A stretch of 64,000 nt of DNA from Varroa destructor (lineage: Eukaryota; Arthropoda; Arachnida; Mesostigmata; Varroidae): positions 56,114,671 through 56,178,670 of the forward strand of contig NW_019211455.1 of NCBI RefSeq assembly GCF_002443255.2, given 5' to 3'. Below the pieces are notes generated by a model that had not been told where the DNA came from, made no database searches, and saw only the letters and a list, made by a program, of their open reading frames with translations. The position numbers and the translations under genes are program-made. Below are positions 1 through 11,340 of this stretch, in pieces; position 1 is the first letter of the stretch, and each line of letters opens with the position of its first letter.

Positions 1-407
1 TAATTCTTCCAAGTCGGACATCTCGAACGTCTTCGTTCACGCAATATGCCCGCCTGCGACACTCATATAGCGGTGATCTGAATTGCGCCCAGAAGCATAG
101 AACTTGTGTGAAGTCGGTATGTCCGCCCGAAGTGTCGAGAATTTTAGAAAGGTCTGGATAAATCGTAGACTGCTAGGAGATGTCTGATTTTTGAGCTCAA
201 CGGTCGAACGTTTAGATGATAAAATTAGGCCAAGGAGAACATGCTGCAAAGAACCAAAAATTACCGTATATCTAACTGTTTTATATTTAAACTTGTAACC
301 GACTTTACGATTGGCAAGCATCGCGAAGCCTGTTCGTGTCGACGGCAGTCTTTTGAAAAGTCGTCCGAACTTCGGGTAACGTGTTTAAAAGTTGACACGA
401 AATCGAT

Positions 408-473
408 AAATACTGATATGACATCCTTTATCTTTGTAGAAAATACTGATATGACATCCTTTATCTTTGTAGA
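408..473 (+). repeat. Perfect 33-bp tandem duplication
   Basis: Two identical 33-bp copies, 408-440 and 441-473, begin aaatactgatatgacatcc. There is no gene around them. The perfect identity implies a recent event. Confidence 0.96.
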
Positions 474-3400
474 TAGTATTAATACAGTTTTGGGTTAGCT
501 CAAAAGTAAAAAGCACTGGATTTGGCAAATTTCGTCCTGACATACTGACTGGGCGTTAATTCAGCTACCGTGCATCTGAGCTGATTGTTAACTTGATTGC
601 ACAACTCCCGTAACACCCAAACAAGTTGTCTAGCCGATAAATACGACTCATTCGACTAACTTTTATAAATAAAAGTTTTGAGCTATTTAGGTAACGTAGA
701 GCATGCACACTGCGGTATTCGACCGGTCACTTATAAGCCATCTGCCTGTTTGTAGCGTGAAGCCATCGTGGCTACATATGTTAGGTCAATTATGACATGA
801 CATAGTGTCAAAATTCAAGCAAAAAGTCTTCGAAATTAACGGGTTGCACTTACAGATTTCGATACGACTCGCGGTATGGTGAAGTCGGACGGCGTCTGCG
901 CGTTCGATCGCTTTTCGTTATGATCAATGATCTCACTTTCAGCAGATTCTGACGTTTATTAAAGATGTGCTGCATGACGTGGAAAAACGTGCACGCATCA
1001 AGCCCACCATCTGGTGGCAAGCAAAGCGCAAACCGCTTGTTTGAATATATCTGAGCTCGAATTTATATGCTAAAAACGAACTTAGACAGCAACTGCTTCA
1101 GAAAAATGTAATTTTATTCAAAATTTACTTTACCTTCTAAGTAGACATAGACGATGCTCGTTTTGAAATCTTTTAACTTGCGAAAGATATTTTCCTTAGA
1201 AGAACATGTTAAATTTATTCTTTGGTTTTCAAGAAAATCTAGAATAGAAAAAAAAACTCAGTCTATTAATTTAATTGGATTTTACACTCTCAGTGTTAGT
1301 ACGATATCTAAATCAATATTTATTATCTAAATAATATGTTTTAGATGCATACTAGATACGTAGCAGATGATGTTGTGATACGATCCATTGACTATCTGAA
1401 TGCAGGCAACGGCGTTATAATTTTAATGACCATCAATCATTTCTACTCAGCACAGACGTCTCTCGTGTGATTTTTTTAAACTAGAAAGTGTTTTTTTTTT
1501 TTTTTTTTTTAGAATTGCTTTCGCAGTGGTCGCTATTTTTCTCATAAGCGACTAAATCTCAGGCGAGAAGTCGTTACGCTAGTGTTTTATGATTAGTTAT
1601 TTTAACTTATACCTAAGACTTTGATTTGACACCTGCCGTAATTTCATGCATATTCGATAATTTTGTACGATACATAGCCGTGTCGTCTGCTAATTTTGCA
1701 AAAATGACCTTATACTGCACTGTTCGGATAACGTCAATAACGACGTTAATAGGAAATGTCCATCTTCTTTTCATGAAACAGTCATGATTGACCATAGCAA
1801 GATCAGTTCCATGATTCCAGCTTGAGTTTTTCAACAGTTGGTTACAGTTATTGAGACCATGCCAAACAAAATTTCTAGCGTATGATCCGCTTATCAAGGA
1901 CAATGAGAAAGTGTTGCCCGAAACACGCCTGGACCATCATCCAGATGTCGACACCCGACGTATTGATGTTCCTCAACGATTCTATTTGCAGCATGACCTC
2001 ATCGAGTGAATTTGATTTGCACGAATGGCTTTCACATAGAAAGGTAAATAGACGAAGCCGGCATTCGTTCTAGTGGACAACCACTTCAATGTGTGTTTTG
2101 TTCTATAGCTACATTTCAAATGTCACCTATTGACGCCCGTACAAACAGAGCAACGACTTGTAATGAAGTAGCCATTCGGACATTGCATCACTGATGGAAG
2201 GGAACAGCTGAACTAGCCCATGTATTTGAGGGAATGCATGCAGCGAAAGAGCGACGGTCGTCCGCTCCAGCGTCTTTAACCTCTCTCTACCGTCAGCGTC
2301 TCTACCGCTTACTACAGCTGACTACTGATGACGTCAGTAGACAGATTCATGACGGAGCTTTACAATGAGATTGCTGACGACGCAGTTGTCTACGAAATCG
2401 ATTGAAGCTTCTGCTATGAGCAGAGCTCAAAGTCCTGAATCTTGGGAGTATATGGATGCTGAGATCGAACCGAGTAACGGCATTCATATCTGTATGCAAT
2501 TGGCTTGTTGGCAACGTGAAGGCTGCTGAGCTAGGCTTTTATCGTTTGCATCTCACTGACGGAATAACATCAGCAACTAGCAGGGCTAGAGTGTCATTGG
2601 GCTTCTTCTTCTTCTTCAAGCTTGTCTTATCTACCGATACGTTGCTCGCGAGTTACTAACCCAAACAGCTAGTGTCAGCATAATCATTAGTTAATTCTTT
2701 CGTTCCTAAGACAAATAATAGCTTTCTGTTTACACAAGTTGTTGACAGCGGTACCACGCGATAAGTTTAAAGCTATCTTTATTATAACTATTACTGTATG
2801 CGATAGAGAAATGCTGCTCCAAATCGCAGCATATATGTTCAGTATCACAAAGGTATTGATTCTTGTACTTCGCCCTTTGTGGTGACGTTGCTCTAAAATC
2901 AACATTACAACTTTGATCAAATGTATTCGAATGTATGATCTTTTTCACAAATACAAACCTGGCTTTGTTGAGTTTGTGTTTTTTTTTTAAATCGATTCAT
3001 ATTTAGAGGCGACTGATGCTTCAGTTTCATAACACGATGCGGTGCTTTTTGTCTTGGTTTGAACTTTATGCGTGTAATGAAAAATTATAAAATTCCATTG
3101 GGGACAGACATCCCGTTTTTCTCGATCCAGAACGTAACTGAGAACCATGAATTGCACGATTCTATTCGGCTGTGTAGTCAGAGTTGTTTTTTTGTTCAAC
3201 ATTACTTTTTCCTGATCTTTCGATAGGATGACTCATGCCTTGTCTGTGCCCCAGGCGGGGTTTCGGCATAGAATGGTTGCGAAAAACGTACTAGATTTAC
3301 TTCGAAAAGACAGCGCCTTTTTCATCTTGCTTCGTTGCAGTCGTTAGCTAGAGTATGAGCATATTTAGTTTCATGCTCTTATAGCCAAGCTAGAGATGAC

Positions 3401-3514
3401 TTATGAATGAAGTTAAATAGGTATAAGTATGTGTACGTTTAACTAACCATCTATCGATAATATTAGTATCACCGGCTTCCTCGCGGTCCAGCTAAAGACC
3501 AGCTTTCGTTGCAG
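474..3514. other. Non-coding stretch, no gene recognised
   Basis: This is AT-rich sequence with short chance frames only. It contains the T20 run at 1491-1510 and pyrimidine-rich patches near 2270-2340. I see no RNA gene and no transposon ends. Confidence 0.5.
1491..1510 (+). repeat. Poly(T) run of 20
   Basis: This is an uninterrupted T20 tract. It could be the poly(A) tail of a minus-strand retroposed copy, but no body homologous to the SINE-like family is visible next to it. Confidence 0.9.
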
Positions 3515-3764
3515 CTGCAGCTTGTGTTGTGTCAAACGACTTTGCTCTACGTAGACCACTAATGGTATCCTTTGTCAAGTCTCACACTCGTGCTAGTCTA
3601 ATGGTTCTCTTAATTCCATCGATGGCGCTTCAGATCTACTTACGAGTAGTTCAACGGGGGCATGGAAATGGGGTCACCACGGACGGCCAGCTCTCAACGG
3701 CCAATGCGTACCTATTGCCCGAAGAAATAATGGCAGTCATGAAAACGCGTTCGTTGACAACAGG
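3515..3764 (+). CDS. Weak candidate internal exon, unidentified
   Basis: A pyrimidine-rich acceptor (agctttcgttgcag, AG at 3513-3514) is followed by 83 open codons to a possible donor, GTATTT at 3765. The frame reads FALRRPLMVSFVKSHTRASL, then LLPEEIMAVMKTRS. It is not low-complexity. Further open frames follow at 3889-4133 and 4027-4281, but I could not join them with good splice sites in phase. No family is recognised. Confidence 0.15.
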
Positions 3765-4026
3765 GTATTTTTCTTCAAGTTTAGGATTAATTTCGTGCTT
3801 GCACTTCGCATGTAAATTGCTAATCACGAAAAACATATATATTGGCCGGTCTTGCTTATTATTAATATGATTATTATACTACTATTACCAGTTGCCTTTG
3901 AAGTGACTGATGCAGTCATTCGTGGATTTCCTAATGTAAGCACGAACTCCGTACTAAATGAATCCAATAGAAATGAAAAGCGAGGTTCCTTTTCAAATCG
4001 GTCGTTAATGTTTCCCAACTTTCCAT

Positions 4027-4281
4027 ATGAACATCGCAGCTATTTCAGTAAAGCCAAGCAGTCGGCCGAGTGTGAGCAATTCCACCTCAGCGTCAAGTCT
4101 GCTATCTTTATTGGGGTGCAAAGTACTGCGTGAAGCACGACTAGATTTCCGCTTCTTCGATAATATTCTTCGCAGTGAGCACAATGTCCTTATTCCCTAC
4201 CGACTTTATAGACCTGTTGAGGTTACTACGCGAGTCGTAGCGACGTTGAGCGAGCCTAACATCTCACATGTTCCGAACTGA
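4027..4281 (+). CDS. Unidentified open frame of 84 codons with ATG
   Basis: An ATG-initiated frame starts MNIAAISVKPSSRPS and continues REARLDFRFFDNILRSEHNV to TGA at 4279-4281. It is Ser-rich at the start and charged later. It overlaps another open frame (3852-4133) in a different phase, so at most one is real. No signal peptide or domain is visible, and chance occurrence is quite possible. Confidence 0.15.
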   Translation: MNIAAISVKPSSRPSVSNSTSASSLLSLLGCKVLREARLDFRFFDNILRSEHNVLIPYRLYRPVEVTTRVVATLSEPNISHVPN

Positions 4282-5320
4282 CTGATGCGAAGCATCCGTT
4301 CAGTGTGGCTCCATACATACGAATAGATGCTTTGTTTTAAAATTGCTATTTGCTTCAATCTAACGGTGTGAATACTAACACAGCATTTTTGCGCTAAGAA
4401 CACGTTATCAGGCCATATGGATGAGGCAGGCCCATAGGTGCAAAGCCTAAAGGTACAAACCCCTCTGTCATATTGCTTAACTCAGAGTGGTCTACCCTGC
4501 GATACAAGCCTCTACTCTATCTCCAGTTCTGGGCTTGTCAGAAGGATCTGAGCATTGCGCCCTATTTGACGTTTGTTTACCACGACAAACAACTTTATAC
4601 ACTTGCGTGAACCCATTATAGTTTGAGGTAGACGTTGGGTCGAATGACGCGTGCCTAACAATAAATTTCCGTCGGTCGAGATCAGCATAAGCGTCTGCGA
4701 AACTAAGTGTTCAGGAACCCGCCATACCCAATGCATTAGATATTGTTTTCACGGAAGAAAGCCTTTTGGATGGTTTCGCAGATCAGAATACGAATCCTAT
4801 ATTTGTGCCTTTCTTGGAAACCTCTGACAGCTTAGGTCCTGTTATCGAAAATAAATATTATTGGAGATATAAATCTTACATAATTTGCGATTGTACTTCG
4901 TCATATGCAGCTATCAGTAACAGCTTATATGTGAGTTTCGGCTTAACGTTATTGGATTTTGAAGGCACCTTTGAGAAACTTTTCGTCCAACTGCCTTTCT
5001 TTCGAGACCTGAAACAAAAAATAGAATAGGAGATACCATAACTCAAATTTCTGAATTTCTACCAGAACATTCACATGGTTGCATAAGATAGTGACATCGA
5101 TGTTTTATATCGTTTTACTAGACCTCTTTGCTGCCCGCCAATCAGAAGAAAAACAATTTGCACTAATTAATAGACTTTCTATTATAATTATTTTAATCTT
5201 TTACCCATGATGAGACAAAGATCAAAGGGTAGCGAAGCTCTAGGAAGGTTCTGCAGATCACGCTTCTTAGGCATTTTTAATCTCTAGAGGAGCATCGGAG
5301 TTATTGTAAGGTGCCTCAAT

Positions 5321-5372
5321 CCTGTGGTAGCTCAGTTAAAGCTTAATGCTTCGAAATCCCATGGTTTTTATC
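5321..5372 (+). repeat. Truncated tRNA-like fragment
   Basis: The string tggtagctcagttaa matches a polymerase III A-box, and tgcttcgaaatccc about 20 nt later resembles a B-box. The spacing is far too short for a tRNA (anticodon arm missing), so this is at best a deleted tRNA or SINE-head relic. Confidence 0.2.
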
Positions 5373-5394
5373 GAATGGTAGGTTATAAATATTG

Positions 5395-5426
5395 ACATAC
5401 ATACATACATACATACATACATACAT
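5395..5426 (+). repeat. (ACAT)8 microsatellite
   Basis: This is a perfect tetranucleotide array, with no gene context. Confidence 0.95.
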
Positions 5427-6532
5427 GAATGTATCATGTAAGCGGCAAAACCAGCAAATTTCAAAGGAAGATTACTGATTTGGGTTTCATCTAATGTGAC
5501 TACTCGTAGCTCAAACAAGAAGTTGAAACAGCTCTAAAAAATTCTGGTAGACATTTTTGAACCCTACTTGTTATTGAACTTTAACATCATCTAGTTCGAA
5601 TTACTCTTTGATGCAGTGTTCCGCACAAGAACCAAGTTCAAGGGTCAGATGTTACGTTAAGTTAAGCTATAGAAGTTACGAAATGATTAGCCTTTTAAAC
5701 AGTTGAGGGTTATTGAACAACGTCGCTAGAAAAGTACAGAAACTATAATAAAGCCAAAATCTTTAACACTTAATTAGGCAATTTCTATATTTATATCGGT
5801 TGAAACGAAGTACTAGATACTAGGGAACAGAAATAATCGTGTTATTATCCCTAAATATATAGCGTCCAATACATTTACCCAATTTAATTAATTCAATTAA
5901 CAGCGAGTCGTTGGAAAGTGCCATTAGTACAAAGCAATGTCCACCTAGCAATAGTATATTAGAATGGTTAATTTTTCTAAGAGCCTTAGTCGGTCATAGC
6001 CAGCTATACGCACATACAAATATATTCAGATTTCGAAGAATCCCTAAACCAACGGTGATTCTACTGAACGAATATAGCCGGAGCGGTCTAAAACCTTGCT
6101 TTTTGCGCAAAAACCTTCGCATTATTTAAAAAATTGTATTTTTTTTAAAGTGTTTAGAGACATCTAACCCACTTCGTGTAGTTCATAATTGCCAAACAAA
6201 TCTATTGTTTGATGCCGAATTGGCTAGGTATGATAAACATTTATTTTGTTAAGCTTGTATAGTTTTACTGTTACTACTAAAGTCTTGAGGAAAATGCAAC
6301 AAGTTTTGGTCAATAGTAAGAAGACGTATTTATTGTGTAACGACAAAGAATGCGTCTATTATAGTCCTGCAATGGGAAGTATTCTTATAAACGGATCACA
6401 AGAACAATTATATTAACAATGCAATAATACATTGGCGGAACTGGCGTTAGTTGACAGGCATCGTGAGGTTACTTGTTGTTGCCCCTTAACATTAGGTGCA
6501 TAAAAGCACGTCTCGACCATTATTTTAGTTAA

Positions 6533-6569
6533 TGTATGTATGTATATATGTATGTATGTATGTATGTAG
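6533..6569 (+). repeat. (GTAT)n microsatellite, slightly imperfect
   Basis: This is a tetranucleotide array with one tatata interruption. Its motif is the reverse complement of the array at 5395, though nothing else links the two. Confidence 0.9.
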
Positions 6570-7249
6570 GTGTGATGTATTACCACCAACATTTATTGCG
6601 ATACTTTTATTATATATGTGCATCAATATTAAGTGGCAAATATAACTAGCTGTTTAAAGTATGGACCGTGCACGGGCAATTTCTGACATGTTAATGAGAA
6701 AAATACGAACTATTACCTAATAGCTCAATACTAAATTACAGATGTTATCGAGGGTACGATGTCTAAGCTCGTCTGCAACAACTTAGTTCATTGTGGATTA
6801 GAAGCCGACGTATTCTGAGCTTTACGTTTATCCGAAAAGAGGACACCAGGAGCAGGCCGCAACCGGCATCTAGATCTACATCTTACTTAAAAATTACAAG
6901 AACTTTGATAGTTAGGTATCTACATTTTATGGTTTGCGATTTAAAATTATTTTAATAGTAGATGGTATTTTTTTTCTAACTTTGAACTAATCGTACTTTG
7001 CAGAAACAGAATAAAATGGAAAAAGTTTGTAAATAGATGTAATGAAGCAATATTTATCGGACTGCGTAGCAGAATGCCCCAAATGCTAACAGCGATCGCT
7101 CAAGTGTCGCCGTATATATGTGCTTGCCTGCTTGCTTATATACGTTCTAACAAATAGTTTTCAATGCTGCAAAGCAATATATTAAAAGTACGTTAACAAC
7201 AACATTAAATCGCGTTTGTCTCTAGTCGTCCTTATCTAACGATGCTATG

Positions 7250-7857
7250 GCACTTTCAGTCAACATATCGCGCCACCATCAACTTTGAAATCCGTACCAT
7301 CAACGGCTTGACCATCAAGTACTCCATCCGTCCCACGTATGCTATTTGTCGATGTATTCGTGTCAATTTTCATTAATGTATTCTTCTGAGCGATTTCAGC
7401 GGCAAGGCGCGAGACATTTACTGGCGTTCGATGAGCAAATTTTTGTTTATTGCAGAAATTTGCGCGAAATTTAATCGCTTACACTGCCATTACGGAAAAT
7501 CAGATAGCGTCGAGTCTGTACTCACGCACTCTGATGGTGGCCATCAGTACAAAGCTATCGTTATCACACGAAAGTCACTTCTTTCCCAAAGCGAGTAGAA
7601 ATCTGTGAAAAGTGTGGTAATATTTGCTGTGTGTGTTTTTCGAATGGATGGAGTATAGCTCTCAGAACATCAGCTTGTGAGTGAGTGTAGAACTGGTGTA
7701 TTTGGTGCCGACTCTCTGTTGTTGCCGTTCATGATACAGTTGTGTGCGTAAGAAACCGGTGGAAATCCGTGAGTTTTCCTTTTTTGTACAGCTTTCTTGT
7801 CTGGCCGAAAGCGACCCGAAATAGTCAAATAAAAGACAGAAATACAAAACCTTAAAG
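7250..7857 (+). promoter_or_regulatory. Probable NAA10 promoter and 5' UTR region
   Basis: This is the sequence immediately upstream of the NAA10 start. Two matches to the arthropod initiator core TCAGT lie at 7256-7260 and 7544-7548, and no TATA box is placed near them. The last 250 nt are GT-rich and free of strong splice signals, as expected of a 5' UTR. The motif is short and common, so the start site is only a guess. Confidence 0.2.
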
Positions 7858-8111
7858 ATGACGAGTATCCGGTGTGCGACAACTGAAGATTTGATGAATA
7901 TGCAACACTGTAATCTACTTTGCTTGCCAGAAAACTACCAGATGAAGTACTACTTTTACCATGGCTTGAGCTGGCCACAGTTGAGCTACGTGGCTGAGGA
8001 TGGACGGGGCGAAGTGGTCGGATATGTCCTCGCCAAAATGGAAGAAGAAACTCAGGACGATGCTGAGCCCCATGGACACATCACGTCACTGGCCGTCAAG
8101 CGCTCGCACAG
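7858..8111 (+). CDS. NAA10: NAA10 coding exon 1
   Basis: This exon encodes residues 1-84 plus two bases of the codon for Arg85. It ends at cac-ag followed by the donor GTAGGT. It holds the N-terminal half of the GNAT fold, including [19 protein letters not shown] and the strand [12 protein letters not shown] that leads into the acetyl-CoA loop. Reading on past the donor would add one Arg and then a TAG, so the splice is required. Confidence 0.96.
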
Positions 8112-10585
8112 GTAGGTGATCACTAAAACAGAGAGATTCGGTGAGAAAGCTACGCTCGAAAAAAGTGTTATCATTTTATAAAATGTCCCAATTTTGCTGG
8201 TTATATTATGTAACTTACATTTAGATGTTTTCGTAACGAGTAGGTTCAGTACTCAATTTTGAGTTTTTATCGTTGACAGCTGTTCGAACAAAGTTACTTT
8301 AATTCGATTAAGAACAATCAATAAATCGAACTCGACTGATAATGGGAATAATTATCATTGGAAGCTTGAACAAAGTGCATTGTTTCGGAAAATATTGACG
8401 ACGGCATCGATTTCGGCTATTTTACTTATAGCTGTATTTTGTCGTTTAAGCAAATGTTACATTCTGTCCATATTTCTCTATTGTAATACAAAAAATTAAT
8501 CAGAAACTATCGGAACTGTTTTTAAGGCATACATTATCTGGTGGGAAGCTATGTTGATCTATATTATTTTTCCGGAGATTGAATATTGTACGGATTACTA
8601 TCTAATTTCATATAATGAGGCATATGTTACACATATAAAAATATATATATCTTTTCGCAGTGATCTTGATAGCGACTTTAGTAATATTGATGATTTGTAC
8701 GTGGGCTTGGCTCAACGAAAGAGCGCTTTAATGAAAACTCTTACACTGATAGAAACACTCACTTTCGTGCGTAATAATTTAACAATAACCCCCTAAGTAA
8801 TTAAATTGCATATGCTAGCAGGTCATACGGTTGGGTTAGACGCATATGTTTGATAATGAATAAATTCATGTTTCGAAGTTACGACTTAATAAAAATTATT
8901 GACTGCTTTCGTTAATAGGTAAATAAAAAAAAAAACTGTAGGTGTAATAAGGAGGAAGTGAAAGTGAGTTTTCATAGTAATATACCAAAGTGATCTGTAT
9001 CTTTTAGGCGACAGCCCATAGTTGATGGTTAGGTATATTTATTGTATATCGTTGAAAATTTCTGTTTGAAAAGCTTTAAGAAAATCGTATTCATCAATTC
9101 CTGGCACAATGCAATATTCCATTTGGAGTGAGTCGAATGGGAATGTCTCTAGTGGTGGGATTTGCCAGCTGCCATCTCTCGACTGCCTGTATAATGCAAA
9201 CTGAGTCGAAATGTATTGAGCCGAGCCGAAAGGTGCAATTGCAATACGACTTGTTACTACTGCGAAGCCTTTCGGCGCAATTATAGAGTCAATAAATAAC
9301 CTATTCAAATATATCGCTAAATCTGTAGTGAACAGCTTTAGTCCATTCGCAAAGTGTCGCTTTTTCCACAGTGAAAATATGATTTTCCAAATCGCGACAA
9401 AAAAAAAACTTTCTTAGAAAATTAACTGTAAACATTGCTGATGAGAAAATCTAGTATAATTAAAGTTAATATTTTACCCGTTCATTACTCCATTTTTTGC
9501 TTGCTACTATTTCAAATTTCAGACGCTGTGGGCTGGCACAAAAATTGATGAATCAGAGTAGTCGAGCAATGGTTGAATGTTTCAACGCCAAATACGTTTC
9601 ATTACACGTCCGACGCAGCAATCGAGCGGCTTTACATTTGTATCAAAATACGCTGGGTAAGTCAAACGTGGAATTAGAAATGGGAACTGGATCATGTTTT
9701 AAGTTTTACGTTAATAAATATGGATATATTTGAATTTTTTTGAGTATTTAGCTACATAATTAGCAGATCACGCTAGAAAACTTAGGACCATAACTTGCTT
9801 AAACAAAATATTAATTTTAATTTATACACAAGGTTGCTTACAGGAAAACGCGCAACTGTCTATAGGCTTAAAAACTAAATATGTCCCTTTGATATAAAGA
9901 TGTCTAATTAACAATTCCTTTTTTTAATTCTAATTCAATTTTTAATTAAATTTTTTTCCAAAATTGCCTTTTTGTTATGGAGGCTATCACGTATACTCAA
10001 AGAATGTATATCGCAGAGAAGTCTCATTTTGTATACAAAAATTATACAATAAAGCACAAATGTATGTTTGAAGAACTCAAAGAGAAATTTCAGAAATAAA
10101 CTCAGAGATATGGGTAAAAACCGTCAAAAACAGTTGCACGAATAGTCATTAAAGGCCAGCGGAAACGTGCGCCAGATGGACGGATCTGGCACACGTTTCT
10201 ACTAAAGAAATCCTACTTGCTTTATTTGGCACCCATTAAAAACTTGTTTCACTAAATAGAGTAACCCCTTACAGTTACCCGTAATCAATGTGGTGTCACA
10301 GTTACCCGTAATCAATGTGGTGTCATTACTAACAGATATCTTTTCCATTTCTGAAACTTTTACTTCGATTTCGAATGCATATTAGGATTCGCAATTAGTG
10401 ATATAGAAGCAAAATACTATGCTGACGGAGAGGACGCGTTTGCCATGCGAAGAGATCTCGTGAAATTCGCCGAAAAGGAAGGGCTCGTACCTGCTGATCC
10501 TGAGGCATTCTATGCGGTTAAAACTGGAAAAAAAAAGGACGCAAGCGGACAGCAACAGCAACAGGGCCAAGGCGAACAAGACTAG
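7858..10585 (+). CDS. NAA10: N-alpha-acetyltransferase 10 (NAA10/ARD1), catalytic subunit of NatA, three exons
   Basis: This gene encodes the catalytic subunit of the NatA complex. From knowledge of the family, NatA acetylates the alpha-amino group of nascent proteins at the ribosome after Met removal (Ser, Ala, Thr, Gly, Cys starts), working with the auxiliary subunit NAA15. The join is 7858-8111, 9523-9656, 10386-10585, which gives 588 nt or 195 residues; both introns are GT-AG and the phases fit exactly. The protein starts [20 protein letters not shown] and is almost identical to animal NAA10 through the GNAT domain (about residues 1-150). It carries LPENYQ at 23-28, with the Glu equivalent to catalytic Glu24, the acetyl-CoA loop R-R-C-G-L-A at 85-90, and [12 protein letters not shown]. 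The tail is short and ends in five Gln; the length suits invertebrate members, while human has 235. The start is fixed by an in-frame TAG at 7822-7824 and A at -3. Identity is near certain. Confidence 0.97.
8112..9522 (+). other. NAA10 intron 1
   Basis: This is a 1,411-nt GT-AG intron (GTAGGT...ttcaaatttcag). It is AT-rich. It contains an antisense open frame at 9039-9308, listed separately, and no other feature I can support. It interrupts the codon for the first Arg of the acetyl-CoA binding loop. Confidence 0.93.
9039..9308 (-). CDS. Unidentified antisense open frame inside NAA10 intron 1
   Basis: This is a frame of 89 codons on the opposite strand to NAA10, lying wholly in its first intron. 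It has no ATG near its 5' end, so it could only be a terminal exon; a possible acceptor (gatttag) lies just upstream on the minus strand. The residues look protein-like (for example [20 protein letters not shown] and [12 protein letters not shown]), with no low-complexity runs. On the minus strand AATAAA overlaps the stop codon (caa-taa-ata), which could serve as a poly(A) signal. I do not recognise a family, and a chance open frame is possible. Confidence 0.2.
   Translation of the reverse strand: MNRLFIDSIIAPKGFAVVTSRIAIAPFGSAQYISTQFALYRQSRDGSWQIPPLETFPFDSLQMEYCIVPGIDEYDFLKAFQTEIFNDIQ
9523..9656 (+). CDS. NAA10: NAA10 coding exon 2
   Basis: This exon follows the acceptor at 9521-9522 (ttcaaatttcag). 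Its first base completes Arg85, and it reads [16 protein letters not shown], then [20 protein letters not shown] and YQNTL. It ends one base into the Gly130 codon at the donor GTAAGT (9657). The segment is the acetyl-CoA binding helix and the following strand of the GNAT domain and is nearly invariant in animals. Confidence 0.96.
9657..10385 (+). other. NAA10 intron 2
   Basis: This is a 729-nt GT-AG intron (GTAAGT...gaatgcatattag). It carries a perfect 27-bp tandem duplication at 10271-10324, about 60 nt before the acceptor. Otherwise it is AT-rich and featureless. Confidence 0.93.
10271..10324 (+). repeat. Perfect 27-bp tandem duplication in NAA10 intron 2
   Basis: Copies at 10271-10297 and 10298-10324 are identical and begin acagttacccgtaatc. 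The lack of divergence in intronic DNA suggests a recent duplication. It lies upstream of the exon 3 acceptor (10384-10385). Confidence 0.95.
10386..10585 (+). CDS. NAA10: NAA10 coding exon 3 (terminal)
   Basis: The acceptor is at 10384-10385 (gcatattag). The exon reads (G)[40 protein letters not shown] and a lineage-specific tail, [10 protein letters not shown] followed by five Gln, ending EQD and TAG at 10583-10585. The part up to RRDL is conserved; the remaining roughly 45 residues are the variable tail, which in vertebrates is longer and acidic. Confidence 0.95.
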
Positions 10586-10832
10586 AGCAGCTATAAAGAT
10601 TCCGTACAGAATGCTGCTCAGGATATTAAGTGGGAGCTGACTGAAGCATGAGTCGTTAAACAAAGGGATGAAAGGCGAAGATTGGGGGGGTTGGGTAGAA
10701 TGGGATTGAAAAAATGGACGATCATTTCTTTTGAAGGACTTTACTCAGTTGGCGAGTCTAAAGGCGTAAGTGTTTGTTGCTCAAATCAACTCACTTCTAG
10801 GTGTAAAAAACGATAGATTATTGTTGTGACTG

Positions 10833-10876
10833 AATAAATTGAAGGGTGAAAAACGAAAAGATCGAGCCTGAATAAA
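10833..10876 (+). terminator. NAA10 polyadenylation signals
   Basis: AATAAA hexamers lie at 10833-10838 and 10871-10876, about 250 and 286 nt after the NAA10 stop codon. Both are canonical poly(A) signals at a reasonable 3' UTR distance. Nothing in the sequence shows which one is used. Confidence 0.55.
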
Positions 10877-11340
10877 ATTATTTATATAAGATCTCATAAG
10901 GTGTACGTTAATATTTCATATCGTGTGTTTATTGATTTAAGTTGTACTTTCGACAAGCTGGGCGATCGCTAGTGGTCAGACTGGGAATTACATACTCTAA
11001 TTTCGATAATGGTATACAACTATATCATTCCATAGCAAATGTGCGAGAATGATACAGACCTGATAGACGTACCTCACATTTTTAGCTTTTCACTATTATA
11101 ATATTCTTTAAATGTTTTTTTTAATAAAACTAAACTCGAGGGTATGACCACTGATGGATATTCATTTTTTGAAAATTTAAAAAAATATCGACTTCAATTC
11201 TCTTTATAAAAAAAAGGCGAGAGGTTAAACAATACCTATTCCTTTTGTGCTTTATCCTCCCGATTATGTCTCATATGAATTTCATACACAAATTTCTTAT
11301 CAATCGGTGCCTTAAACATCAAAATTTTTATTTGGTTACA

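Larger units (their letters stand above)
4300..7249. other. AT-rich intergenic stretch
   Basis: No gene is recognised. It holds the (ACAT)n and (GTAT)n microsatellites, a tRNA-like fragment at 5321-5372 and short chance frames. T-rich and A-rich tracts are frequent, with no paired terminal inverted repeats that I can see. Confidence 0.45.

Noticed and set aside
2460..2480. B-box-like ggttcgatctc on the minus strand
   Set aside because: No A-box lies at the right distance and no cloverleaf is visible. It is probably a chance match.
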